From: Bacteroidota bacterium
GTDB taxonomy: Bacteria; Bacteroidota; Ignavibacteria; UBA10030; BY39
NCBI GenBank assembly: GCA_018830765.1
Contig: JAHJRJ010000003.1
Location: 1-37,239 of the forward strand
DNA: 37,239 bases
Direction: 5' to 3'
Shown: piece by piece, positions 15,135-23,411 of the stretch
Layout of the letters: each line of letters begins with the position of its first letter
How positions within the stretch are numbered: position 1 is the stretch's first letter
Made by a program: the position numbers and the translations under genes
Notes under the pieces: generated by a model
The model's input: only the letters and a program-made list of their open reading frames with translations
Told to the model about the DNA's origin: nothing
Database searches by the model: none

Positions 15135-16421
15135 ATGAAAGTTTATGTCTTTGAAGATACCAAATATGAAAAATTTTTACCGCTTGTTTATTTCCGGCCC
15201 GTGTTTGATTTAAAGTGCGGCGCACTCTCTTTAAAAGAAAAAATCGAAAAATACACAGGTTCTAAAATATCCCATTTGTTGTGCCGTAAAGAGTTATCCT
15301 CCCTTCTAAAAGAAATTTACCCCAAGAAAAAAACGAACGGGCTGTCGTCCGATTTCTCTCTATTTATAAACGGTAGAGTAATCGCAGATTCAAGTTTTAT
15401 TAAGCAGCTTCGTTTTGACAAGAAAAAAGATAAACTTTTTATCAAAGACGATTCAATCGTTGCGGCTTACTTGAAGCCCGTAACAATAGAAAAGTTGCGC
15501 GAGCGTTGGGACAACAATTCGATTAACATTTCCGACATATTGAAATCCGTTGCATCGGAAGAAGATATCCAGATGCAAGATACCGATGTAAGAATAGCCG
15601 ACTACGCTTGGGATTTGATTAAATTCAACGGTGAGGAGATAAGAAATGATTTTCTTTTAATCTCAAAAGAGATGAAGGGTAAAAAGTTATTAGGAAGTAT
15701 CCACAGCAGCGCTCATCTCCTGAACAAAAAAGATATAATAATTGACAGGGAATCAGAAATCGGTCCCGGAGTTGTTCTCGACGCGACACACGGGCAAATA
15801 ATTATCGGGATGAACGTGAATGTAATGGCGCATGCAGTAATTATCGGACCGACTTTCATCGGAGATAATACAATCGTTAGGGTTGGCGCAAAAATTTATT
15901 CTAATACATCAATCGGAGAAGTTTGTAAAGTGGGAGGTGAGGTGGATTCCTCTATTATTCATTCATACTCCAACAAACAGCACGACGGATATTTAGGCCA
16001 CGCTTATTTAGGCAGTTGGGTTAATATCGGCGCCGATACGAACAACAGCGATTTGAAAAATAATTATTCGAATGTTAAAGTTTATTTAAATGGAAAACTT
16101 ACCGATACGGGAATGCAACATTTCGGTATGCTGATGGGTGACCACTCGAAAACTGGCATTAACATGATGTTCGATACGGGAACCATTATCGGCGTAGCTT
16201 GTAATCTGTATGGGAGTGGTTTGCCTCCTCGATTCGTTCCGTCGTTTGTGAGAGGAAGTGTAACTGCCCCTCTTAAAACTCATTCTATCGAAATGGCTTT
16301 AGAAACAGCAAAAATAGTTATGAGCAGGCGTAACGTTCAATTCCTCAAATCTTATGAGGAATTATTCAGGAAAACTTTCGAGCTTACCGTTTCCGAACGC
16401 AAAAGAGAAAAAAACATCTAA
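15135..16421 (+). CDS. GlmU-like sugar nucleotidyltransferase / acyltransferase (Bacteroidota type)
   Basis: The 428-residue protein has a divergent N-terminal nucleotidyltransferase-like domain (VYVFEDTKYEKFLPLVYFRPVF is typical of the Bacteroidota alternative GlmU family) that lacks the normal GlmU pyrophosphorylase loop. A left-handed beta-helix follows from about residue 200, with hexapeptide units such as IGPGVV, IGMNVN, IGDNTI and IGEVCK. It probably contributes to UDP-GlcNAc supply, with the acetyltransferase part better supported than the uridylyltransferase part. It is followed 2 bases later by rsmB, so the two are likely co-transcribed. AGGAAAT precedes the start. Confidence 0.87.
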   Translation: MKVYVFEDTKYEKFLPLVYFRPVFDLKCGALSLKEKIEKYTGSKISHLLCRKELSSLLKEIYPKKKTNGLSSDFSLFINGRVIADSSFIKQLRFDKKKDKLFIKDDSIVAAYLKPVTIEKLRERWDNNSINISDILKSVASEEDIQMQDTDVRIADYAWDLIKFNGEEIRNDFLLISKEMKGKKLLGSIHSSAHLLNKKDIIIDRESEIGPGVVLDATHGQIIIGMNVNVMAHAVIIGPTFIGDNTIVRVGAKIYSNTSIGEVCKVGGEVDSSIIHSYSNKQHDGYLGHAYLGSWVNIGADTNNSDLKNNYSNVKVYLNGKLTDTGMQHFGMLMGDHSKTGINMMFDTGTIIGVACNLYGSGLPPRFVPSFVRGSVTAPLKTHSIEMALETAKIVMSRRNVQFLKSYEELFRKTFELTVSERKREKNI

Positions 16422-16423
16422 AG

Positions 16424-17779
16424 ATGGAAATCGACGATAAAATAAATATCTATCAAGGTCCCCGAGGGACTGCCATAAGAATATTGAACAGGGTCGAGCG
16501 GACAGACGCATATCTCGATAAACTACTCGATATCGAATTGAACAGGAAAGAAATTTCGGATTTGGACAAAGGTTTACTCAACGAGATTGTGCACGGTGTG
16601 ATCCGGTGGAAGAATCGCCTCGATTGGGTAATCAACGGTTTTTATAATGGGAACTATCATAAAACAGAGATAAATTTAAAGAATGCACTTCGAGTTGCGG
16701 CTTATCAAATCCTTTTTCTCCAACGGATACCCAATCATGCCGCTGTAAACGAATCTGTCGAATTCATTAAGCGGTTAAACGGTGAGAAGGCGGCAAATCT
16801 GGTAAATGCAGTCCTGCGAAATATTATAAGAAATCTGGCTTCGATTAGGTATCCCGAACCCGAAGTGGATGCAGTCCATTATCTTTCGGTTTATTATTCT
16901 TATCCGAATTGGATGGTTAAAAGATGGCTGCCGAGGTTCGGTTATGAGGAGACCGAAAAGCTTCTTATCGCTTATAATCAAATCCCGGGAATCACAATCA
17001 GAATAAACAAGATGCGATGTGAACCCGCAAAATTTTTATCTATTCTTGATGCGGCGGCAATTCAATACCACGGTTCAGAATATATTGATTATTATTTGAA
17101 AGTAACCAATCTATCTGCGTTGAGTGATCTAAATTTATTTCAGGATGGTTGTTTTTCAATTCAAGATGAAAGCGCTGCTTTACCTACCATGCTGCTGAAT
17201 CTACAGCCGGGTGAAAGAGTAATAGATTTATGCGCTGCGCCGGGAGGTAAAACAACACACATCGCAGAGCTTATGAGAAACCAAGGCAGTATAATCGCAG
17301 TCGATAAGTATGATTACAAGTTGGGTTTGATTAAAACAAGTTGTGAAAGGTTAGGAATCACTATCGTTGATTATAAAGTTTCCGATGCGGGGGAATTAGA
17401 CGACCTTCCTGCCGATAAAGTATTGGCTGATGTTCCTTGTTCGGGATTAGGAGTGCTGCGTAAAAAACCTGACATTAAATGGAAAAGAGATATCTCGGAT
17501 ATTAACAAACTCATCGGTTATCAGAAATCGATTTTAGAGAATGCAGCGAAACTAACAAAACCCGGAGGTGTGATAGTGTATAGTACTTGTACGACGGAAC
17601 CGGAAGAGAATATGTTATTAATTCAAGAATTTCTAAAATCGCATCCCGAGTTTTCTATCGATGACGCCTCGAAATACGTAAATCATGAGCTTGTAAACAA
17701 TTCCGGTTGTGTCGAAACCTTTCCGCACAAACATCACATGGATGGTTCGTTTGCGGTCCGACTCGTAAAATCTTCATAA
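16424..17779 (+). CDS. rsmB: 16S rRNA (cytosine-967 C5)-methyltransferase
   Basis: The 451-residue protein has an N-terminal NusB-like RNA-binding domain (about residues 10-140) and a C-terminal SAM-dependent methyltransferase. Motif I is DLCAAPGGKTTHIAELM, motif IV is ADVPCSGLGVLRKKPDIKW and motif VI is YSTCTTEPEEN; the Cys in STC and in PCSG are the nucleophile and helper. RsmB makes m5C967 of 16S rRNA. The start is 2 bases after the GlmU-like stop. Confidence 0.95.
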   Translation: MEIDDKINIYQGPRGTAIRILNRVERTDAYLDKLLDIELNRKEISDLDKGLLNEIVHGVIRWKNRLDWVINGFYNGNYHKTEINLKNALRVAAYQILFLQRIPNHAAVNESVEFIKRLNGEKAANLVNAVLRNIIRNLASIRYPEPEVDAVHYLSVYYSYPNWMVKRWLPRFGYEETEKLLIAYNQIPGITIRINKMRCEPAKFLSILDAAAIQYHGSEYIDYYLKVTNLSALSDLNLFQDGCFSIQDESAALPTMLLNLQPGERVIDLCAAPGGKTTHIAELMRNQGSIIAVDKYDYKLGLIKTSCERLGITIVDYKVSDAGELDDLPADKVLADVPCSGLGVLRKKPDIKWKRDISDINKLIGYQKSILENAAKLTKPGGVIVYSTCTTEPEENMLLIQEFLKSHPEFSIDDASKYVNHELVNNSGCVETFPHKHHMDGSFAVRLVKSS

Positions 17780-17784
17780 CTTTC

Positions 17785-17840
17785 AAATAACGAATGACAA
17801 ATAACAAATGACAAAGAACAAAGTACAAAGTACAAATGCT
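17785..17840. repeat. Heptamer (period-7) tandem array B
   Basis: Eight consecutive 7-base units fill the rsmB-tdh gap; the consensus is AAAKNAC, for example AAATAAC, AAATGAC and AAAGTAC. It ends 12 bases before the tdh start and directly precedes its ribosome binding site. Confidence 0.8.
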
Positions 17841-17852
17841 CAAGGATAAACC

Positions 17853-19088
17853 ATGCAACTAATGAAAGCAGTCGTTAAAGATAAGCCGTATCCCGGCAAG
17901 GAATGGCACAAAGGCTTTAAGATTATCGAAAAAGAAGTTCCGGAAATTAAAAACCCGGATGAGGTAAAAATCAAAGTAATCGTAACTGCGATTTGCGGGA
18001 CGGATGTTGGTATCTACAATGCGAAGGATTCACTCAAGGATTCGATGATGATTTTAGAAACGGAGAATGTAACAGTCGGGCACGAGTTCAGTGGTAAGAT
18101 TGTAGATGCAGGAGCGAAAGCAAAAATTCAAATTGCAAGGTTGTTGATTGAACAAGTAAAAAGCACACCCGTTGTTAAAAAATTTGTGGACAGGCGCAGT
18201 CCGGTTCAGCTTGCACGCGATGCTCACTTAATCAAATTCTTAGATAAATATTTTTACTGCTCTGCTGAAATGCACGTTACTTGCGGTACGTGTGTTCAGT
18301 GCAAAGCTGGAGAACAGCATGTCTGTCGAAATACAATCATCAGAGGTTTGCATGGCGATGGTTCGTATGCAGAGTACGTTACTTTACCCGCTGAGAACAT
18401 TCGTCTCTTTTACAAAAACGAAATTCCCCCCGAAGTAATCGCTTTTATGGACGCAATCGGGAACGCGACTCACACAGTTCAGTCTGTAGATGTAAAAGGA
18501 AAGTCGGTGGCAATCTTGGGATGTGGAGTTCAAGGACTGATGGCAACTGCTGTGGCGAAATATTTGGGAGCAAAAAATATATTCGTTACCGATGCTTCGC
18601 ACGGCGAGTTCACGCACGATAAGTTAGAAAATTCTCGCTTCCGTCTCGCTCGGTTATATGGAGCCAAGCATTGCTTCGATGTTTCGATTGACCGTGAGAA
18701 AGAAAAATTTTACAAAACAGTTTTAGAAGAGACTAATAACGCCGGCGTTGATGCTGTAATTGAAATGTCCGGCAACTACAAAGCGTACGAGGATGCTTTT
18801 AAGGTTGTTAGGATGGGCGGAACGATTTCATTGTTAGGTTTACCCGGTGGACAAATGGTTACAGATTTTGCCAAACATATAATTTTCCCCGGCATAACAA
18901 TCAAAGGCATTATCGGTCGGAGAGTGTGGGAAACTTGGGATGTTATGACTGAAATCCTGAAAAAAGGTCTTGCCAAAAAATTTGTAAAGACGGGATTCAT
19001 CACGCATGATTTGCCGCTTGAAAAAGTGGATGAGGGAATTGAGGCGATAATGAAAGGCGAGGCGCTGAAGGTGATACTAAGACCGTGA
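17853..19088 (+). CDS. tdh: Zinc-dependent L-threonine 3-dehydrogenase-like protein with insertion
   Basis: This 411-residue MDR-family dehydrogenase has catalytic-zinc ligands Cys48 (AICGTD) and His77-Glu78 (GHE). Its structural-zinc Cys are 144, 147, 150 and 158, and a Rossmann glycine motif GCGVQG lies near residue 225. FMDAIGNATHT matches the FDPFGNAVHT segment of Tdh. Standard Tdh is about 340 residues; here roughly 44 charged, helical residues (about 89-132) sit between GKIVDAGA and the strand leading to CSAEMHVTCGTC. It would oxidise threonine to 2-amino-3-ketobutyrate, the substrate of the Kbl-type enzymes encoded nearby. Another medium-chain alcohol or polyol dehydrogenase is possible; context favours threonine. 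Confidence 0.78.
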   Translation: MQLMKAVVKDKPYPGKEWHKGFKIIEKEVPEIKNPDEVKIKVIVTAICGTDVGIYNAKDSLKDSMMILETENVTVGHEFSGKIVDAGAKAKIQIARLLIEQVKSTPVVKKFVDRRSPVQLARDAHLIKFLDKYFYCSAEMHVTCGTCVQCKAGEQHVCRNTIIRGLHGDGSYAEYVTLPAENIRLFYKNEIPPEVIAFMDAIGNATHTVQSVDVKGKSVAILGCGVQGLMATAVAKYLGAKNIFVTDASHGEFTHDKLENSRFRLARLYGAKHCFDVSIDREKEKFYKTVLEETNNAGVDAVIEMSGNYKAYEDAFKVVRMGGTISLLGLPGGQMVTDFAKHIIFPGITIKGIIGRRVWETWDVMTEILKKGLAKKFVKTGFITHDLPLEKVDEGIEAIMKGEALKVILRP

Positions 19089-19186
19089 ATTGCGAAACGG
19101 TGAAAGGGAGAAATGGAGAATCGGTGAGTTTGTAAGTTTATGAGGTTTTGAAGATGAATTACTCAATATTCTCCAGTTCCCGCACA

Positions 19187-19256
19187 CTGCTCTCAGCTTA
19201 CTGTTCATTGTTTATTGTTTACTGCTCATTGTTCATCGCTCATCGCTCATTGCTAA
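19187..19256. repeat. Heptamer (period-7) tandem array C
   Basis: Ten consecutive 7-base units with consensus YYGYTYA, for example CTGTTCA, TTGTTTA and TCGCTCA, lie in the 274-base gap between tdh and acpS. On the other strand the units read TGARCRR, akin to the AA-core units of the other arrays. The rest of the gap holds no gene that I can support. Confidence 0.82.
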
Positions 19257-19362
19257 CTGCTTTCTTGCGCTTGTGATTTTACTTAAAATTTTTTTATATT
19301 TCACTCACCAATCAAGTTTTACCCTCGTTCTTCAATCTTAATCATAATTCAAATCGAATAAA

Positions 19363-19719
19363 ATGATCAAAGGTATTGGAGTTGATATTGTCAACCTCGA
19401 TAGGTTTGAGAATATCGATAACGATCAGGATTTCGTAAATCAGATTTTGAGTGATTACGAAATATCTGTCGTCCTGACTCGTAATCCCAAATATGTTCAA
19501 GTTGCAAAAGCTTTTGCTCTTAAAGAAGCAACGATGAAAGCTTTAGGAACAGGTTTGTATTACGGATCTTATTGGCATGATATAGAAGTGTCGGAATTTT
19601 GGGAAATTAAACTTTCCGGCTTTCTGAAGGAAATTTCAGATAAGATGAAAATAAATAAAATTAATAACTCATTTGCACAAACTAAAAATTTTGTAGTAGC
19701 TGTAGTCATATTAGAATGA
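19363..19719 (+). CDS. acpS: Holo-acyl-carrier-protein synthase
   Basis: The 118-residue protein is AcpS: it begins MIKGIGVDIVNLDRF (the GVDIV motif with the metal-binding Asp), continues with FALKEATMKALGTG (catalytic Glu and Lys), and has the WHDIEV strand. It transfers 4'-phosphopantetheine from CoA to a carrier protein serine. It lies 18 bases before the AMP-forming ligase gene and shares a neighbourhood with a lone ACP gene, so it may serve that ACP as well as the fatty-acid ACP. There is no obvious Shine-Dalgarno. Confidence 0.9.
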   Translation: MIKGIGVDIVNLDRFENIDNDQDFVNQILSDYEISVVLTRNPKYVQVAKAFALKEATMKALGTGLYYGSYWHDIEVSEFWEIKLSGFLKEISDKMKINKINNSFAQTKNFVVAVVILE

Positions 19720-19737
19720 TTTATATAAGGAGATTTC

Positions 19738-21438
19738 ATGAGTAATATCGGTTCATACGAAGAGAAATACAAAACTTTTAAATGGGAACAAGCTGAAGAG
19801 GAATTGGAGTACGGTAAAAATGGAATATACAATATCGGTTATTATTGTAGCGACAGAATCTGCGAAAAAGGCAGTGCCAATAAGTTGGCATTAATATGGG
19901 AAGGATTCACCGGCGGGGTAAAAAATTTCACCTACAACGATATACGCGTGTACAGTAATACAATTGCAAAGTTTTTGCAGGATAACGGAGTAAACATGGG
20001 CGACCGTGTTTGTCTTTTCATGGATAAAGTTCCTGAATTGTATCTCGGATTTATTGGAATCTTAAAGATGGGTGGAATAGCTCAACCGCTCTTCTCTGCA
20101 TTCGGAGAAGAAGCATTATTCACTCGCTTGGATGATGCAAAAACCAAAGCAATAATTACTCAGAAAAAACATCTCGGAAAAGTCCGTAGGATAAAAGATA
20201 AACTTCCTGAGCTTACTAAAATTATCATTGTCGATGCTGACGATACAACACCCCAAGTTAATGAAATTCATTTTTGTATGGAGAAATCAGAGAAGGTTGA
20301 TAAGTTCGATATCGTAAAGGTTGGACCGGAAGTGCCTTCTGTTCTTCACTATACTTCCGGTACAACAGGTAAACCAAAAGGTGCTCAGCACGTTCACTCT
20401 TCAATTATTGCTCAATACATAACGTCAAAGTGGGTTCTCGATTTGCAGCCCGATGATATTTATTGGTGTACTGCTGATCCCGGATGGGTAACCGGAACTT
20501 CATACGGCATTATCGGTCCGTGGGCAAACGGTGTTACACAAGTTGTTTTGGATGCCGGCTTTGGCACCGAAAAGTGGTATGCGTTTATTCAGAAATATAA
20601 AGTTACGATGTGGTATTCAGCACCAACTGCAATCCGTTTGCTGATGAAGGAGGGCTTGGATGTGGTAAAGAAGTTCGACCTAACATCACTCCGCCATCTT
20701 GCGAGCGTCGGTGAACCGCTGAACGCTGAAGCTGTTATCTGGTCTGAGAAAGCATTCGGTAAACCATTTTATGATACATATTGGCAAACTGAAACCGGTG
20801 CGATAGTGATAACGAATTTTCCGGGAATGAAAATCAAACCCGGCTCTATGGGGAAACCGTTCCCTGGTATCGCCGCAACTGTAGTTAATCCAAAGACTTA
20901 TGAGCCGATTGAAACTCCGGGTACAGTCGGTTTAATTGCTCTCAAACCCGGTTGGCCCTCTATGATGCGCACCTATTGGAATAATAAAGAAACTTATAAT
21001 GGAAAGTTTAAAAATGGCTGGTATATTTGCGGCGACCGTTCAAGCATCGATAACGAGGGCTATTTCTGGTTTGTAGGGCGTGATGATGATGTTATTAACA
21101 CCGCTGGACACCTTGTCGGTCCATTCGAGATTGAATCCGCCCTGCTTGAGCACAAAGCAGTCGCAGAATCGGCTGCGATTGGAAAACCCGACCCTGTAAA
21201 TATGGAAGTAGTGAAAGCTTTTATTGCACTTAAACCAGGTTTTGAACCAAGCGGCGATTTAGAATTAGACATTATGAATTTTATCCGGAAGAAACTTTCT
21301 CCTCTGGCAATGCCTCAAGAGATTGAGTTCGTCCCATCGCTTCCAAAAACTCGCAGCGGTAAAATAATGCGGCGTCTCCTCCGTGCGAAAGAATGGGGCG
21401 AAGAAATAGGAGATATTTCGACTTTAGAAAATGATTAA
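19738..21438 (+). CDS. AMP-forming acetyl-CoA/acyl-CoA synthetase
   Basis: The 566-residue protein is an ANL-superfamily adenylate-forming enzyme close to Bacillus AcsA. The P-loop is YTSGTTGKPKG, followed by KWVLDLQPDDIYWCTADPGW, VTGTSYG, WQTETGAIV and the terminal PKTRSGKIMRR with the adenylation Lys. At the A8 hinge it reads NTAGHLVGPFEIES where acetyl-CoA synthetases usually have SGxRxGPxE. It would activate acetate or another acyl group with ATP and load CoA. Its position between acpS and a lone ACP allows that it loads ACP instead. AAGGAG precedes the start. Confidence 0.87.
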   Translation: MSNIGSYEEKYKTFKWEQAEEELEYGKNGIYNIGYYCSDRICEKGSANKLALIWEGFTGGVKNFTYNDIRVYSNTIAKFLQDNGVNMGDRVCLFMDKVPELYLGFIGILKMGGIAQPLFSAFGEEALFTRLDDAKTKAIITQKKHLGKVRRIKDKLPELTKIIIVDADDTTPQVNEIHFCMEKSEKVDKFDIVKVGPEVPSVLHYTSGTTGKPKGAQHVHSSIIAQYITSKWVLDLQPDDIYWCTADPGWVTGTSYGIIGPWANGVTQVVLDAGFGTEKWYAFIQKYKVTMWYSAPTAIRLLMKEGLDVVKKFDLTSLRHLASVGEPLNAEAVIWSEKAFGKPFYDTYWQTETGAIVITNFPGMKIKPGSMGKPFPGIAATVVNPKTYEPIETPGTVGLIALKPGWPSMMRTYWNNKETYNGKFKNGWYICGDRSSIDNEGYFWFVGRDDDVINTAGHLVGPFEIESALLEHKAVAESAAIGKPDPVNMEVVKAFIALKPGFEPSGDLELDIMNFIRKKLSPLAMPQEIEFVPSLPKTRSGKIMRRLLRAKEWGEEIGDISTLEND

Positions 21439-21443
21439 AATTA

Positions 21444-21575
21444 AAATTCGAATTACTAAATCCTAAATTCTAAATAATATCTAAATTCGAATTTCAAAAC
21501 GTTGATTGTTCTAATGTTTGAAATTTAGATTTTCGTGCTTGTTTAGGATTTTAATATTCGGATTTCGGATTTTTT
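21444..21575. repeat. Heptamer (period-7) array D with inverted partner
   Basis: Five contiguous units at 21444-21478 (AAATTCG, AAATCCT, AAATTCT type) are followed, after a 4-base slip, by more of the same. At 21541-21575 a second array runs in opposite orientation (GTTTAGG, ATTTCGG type). The two halves can pair imperfectly across the 180-base gap between the ligase and ACP genes, ending in a T run. Confidence 0.65.
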
Positions 21576-21617
21576 TATAAGATTACAAAAATATATAAAT
21601 TAAAATATGGAGCAGTT

Positions 21618-21872
21618 ATGTCAGAAGAAATTAAAAAATTAATTATCGATTACGTCAAAAAAGAATATCTCGAAGAAGATTCAACTATGGAAGTGAACGA
21701 AAACACAAAGCTCATCTCGAGCGGGATAGTTGATTCGTTTTCTATGGTATCACTTAAAATGTTCATTGAAAATAAATTCGCAATAAAAATTCCCGATGAT
21801 AAGGCAACACCCGAGGCGTTCGATTCCGTGAATAATATCATCAATGTTATAAAAGAATTTGTGAAAATATAA
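21618..21872 (+). CDS. Acyl carrier protein (dedicated)
   Basis: This 84-residue protein is an ACP with phosphopantetheine attachment Ser40 in GIVDSFSMVSL; the usual FabF-type ACP has DSL at this place. The four-helix pattern is complete (FIENKFAIKIPDDKATPEAF is helix II/III). It is not in a fatty-acid synthase cluster; instead it sits 9 bases before kbl1 and after acpS and the AMP ligase. This suggests a specialised carrier that presents an acyl group to, or receives one from, the neighbouring enzymes. GGAG lies just upstream. Confidence 0.9.
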   Translation: MSEEIKKLIIDYVKKEYLEEDSTMEVNENTKLISSGIVDSFSMVSLKMFIENKFAIKIPDDKATPEAFDSVNNIINVIKEFVKI

Positions 21873-21881
21873 GGAGGATAT

Positions 21882-23129
21882 ATGGCATACAGCGAGAAGG
21901 CGAAATCATTCTACGAGAATGAACTAAAAGGCATCCGTCAGGGTGGACTTTTTAAAGAAGAACGCTACATTAAATCGCAGCAAGCGGCAAAAATACGAGT
22001 TGAATATCCTATCGGCGCACCGATCAAAGATGTGTTGAACTTCTGTGCTAATAATTATCTCGGTCTATCAAGTCATCCCGAAGTTATAGCCGCGGCTCAT
22101 AAAGGACTTGATGAGAGAGGATATGGACTGTCGTCAGTGCGGTTCATCTGCGGTACGCAGGATATCCATCGCGAGCTTGAGAATAAGCTCTCTGCATTTC
22201 TTGGGATGGAGGATACGCTGCTCTTTCCATCCTGTATGGAGGCGAACGCCGGACTATTCGACGTTATGCTCGATAAGGACGATGCGATGATAGCGGATCG
22301 GCTCGTTCACGCCTCGATCGTTGATGGAATGCGGCTTTGTAAAGCTCAGCTCTACAATTACAAGCATTCGGATATGGCACACCTCGAGGAGAAATTACAG
22401 GAAACTCAGCACTGCAGATTGCGTTTAATTATTACAGATGGAGTCTTCTCGATGGATGGCGACATCGTTAAATTAGATAAAATTTGTGAACTTGCAGAGA
22501 AGTACGATGCGATGGTTATGGTGGACGATTCGCATGCGACAGGTTTTATAGGAAAACACGGCAGAGGAACGCACGAGCATTGTGGAGTTATGGATAAAGT
22601 GGATGTGATTACAACGACTCTCGGTAAAGCTCTTGGTGGTGCAGCAGGCGGATGTGTCAGCGGTAAGAAAGAGATCGTGGAGATGTGCCGTCAGCGCGCC
22701 CGTCCTTACCTGTTTTCGAACACGGTACCGCCTGTCGTGGTTGCTGCTGCAATCAAGGTTGTCGATTTGATTTCGGAATCAACAGATCGTCGGGATAAAC
22801 TCGAAGAAAACACAAAGTACTTCCGCGAGAAAATGATTAATGCAGGTCTTGATATCAAAAAAGGTGAAAGCCCGATTGTCCCAGTAATGCTATATAATGC
22901 AAAACTTGCACAGGATGTAGCACGCGATCTTTACGAGGAAGGTATTTATGTGGTTGGATTCTTCTTCCCGGTTGTCCCGCAAGGTCAGGCACGCATCAGA
23001 ACACAAATTTCTGCAGACCACGAGAAAGAACATCTCGATAACGCAATCACCGCTTTTACAAAAATAGGGGAGAAGTATAAAATTCTCAGCAAGAAGAAAG
23101 ATGAAATAATCGCGATGTACGGTATGTAA
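21882..23129 (+). CDS. kbl: Glycine C-acetyltransferase-like alpha-oxoamine synthase (copy 1)
   Basis: The 415-residue PLP enzyme closely follows E. coli Kbl: RQGGLFKEER, NFCANNYLGL, SVRFICGTQDIH, TDGVFSMDGD, VDDSHATGF, and the PLP Lys249 in TTLGKALGGAAGG, ending in PQGQARIRTQIS. Kbl converts 2-amino-3-ketobutyrate and CoA to glycine and acetyl-CoA, completing Tdh-dependent threonine breakdown. AAGGAGG precedes the start, 9 bases after an ACP gene; translation is probably coupled. Members of the same superfamily (serine palmitoyltransferase, 8-amino-7-oxononanoate synthase) can use acyl-ACP, so a condensing role is possible, though the sequence itself is Kbl-type. Confidence 0.9.
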   Translation: MAYSEKAKSFYENELKGIRQGGLFKEERYIKSQQAAKIRVEYPIGAPIKDVLNFCANNYLGLSSHPEVIAAAHKGLDERGYGLSSVRFICGTQDIHRELENKLSAFLGMEDTLLFPSCMEANAGLFDVMLDKDDAMIADRLVHASIVDGMRLCKAQLYNYKHSDMAHLEEKLQETQHCRLRLIITDGVFSMDGDIVKLDKICELAEKYDAMVMVDDSHATGFIGKHGRGTHEHCGVMDKVDVITTTLGKALGGAAGGCVSGKKEIVEMCRQRARPYLFSNTVPPVVVAAAIKVVDLISESTDRRDKLEENTKYFREKMINAGLDIKKGESPIVPVMLYNAKLAQDVARDLYEEGIYVVGFFFPVVPQGQARIRTQISADHEKEHLDNAITAFTKIGEKYKILSKKKDEIIAMYGM

Positions 23130-23164
23130 GTGTTATAAGTAATTAGTCTCGAGTAATTTGCAAA

Positions 23165-23327
23165 ATGTGGCTAAAGCCAGTTAAATTTTAAAATATATTT
23201 TTTCCAGTCTGATGAAGCAGACTGCAATAGAAATAATTGCATATATATCAGTTTACTTCTCCCAATGGGATGGCTTCGCCAAGTGAACTGGCTGAAGAAA
23301 GAAAATCTGATCTGGTTTTAGCCACAT
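23165..23327. repeat. Multi-hairpin element with 16-bp terminal inverted repeats
   Basis: Outer arms at 23165-23180 (ATGTGGCTAAAGCCAG) and 23312-23327 pair with one mismatch. Inside are three further dyads: CAGTCTG/CAGACTG (23205-23224), TGCAAT/ATTGCA (23223-23241) and a 10-bp pair at 23249-23258 and 23281-23290 with one mismatch. It fills most of the 282-base gap between kbl1 and the convergent restriction enzyme gene; no ORF is present. Confidence 0.7.
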
Positions 23328-23411
23328 AAAGTTTTTCTCTGTTATATCTTTTTACGCTCTGCAACTATGTCTCAGTTTTTCCCAAATGGGAGGGAGTTGA
23401 GATTTAGATTT

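Noticed and set aside
21882..23129. Serine palmitoyltransferase for sphingolipids
   Set aside because: The sequence follows Kbl motif by motif (SVRFICGTQDIH, VDDSHATGF); the ACP context is kept as a question and not as the annotation.
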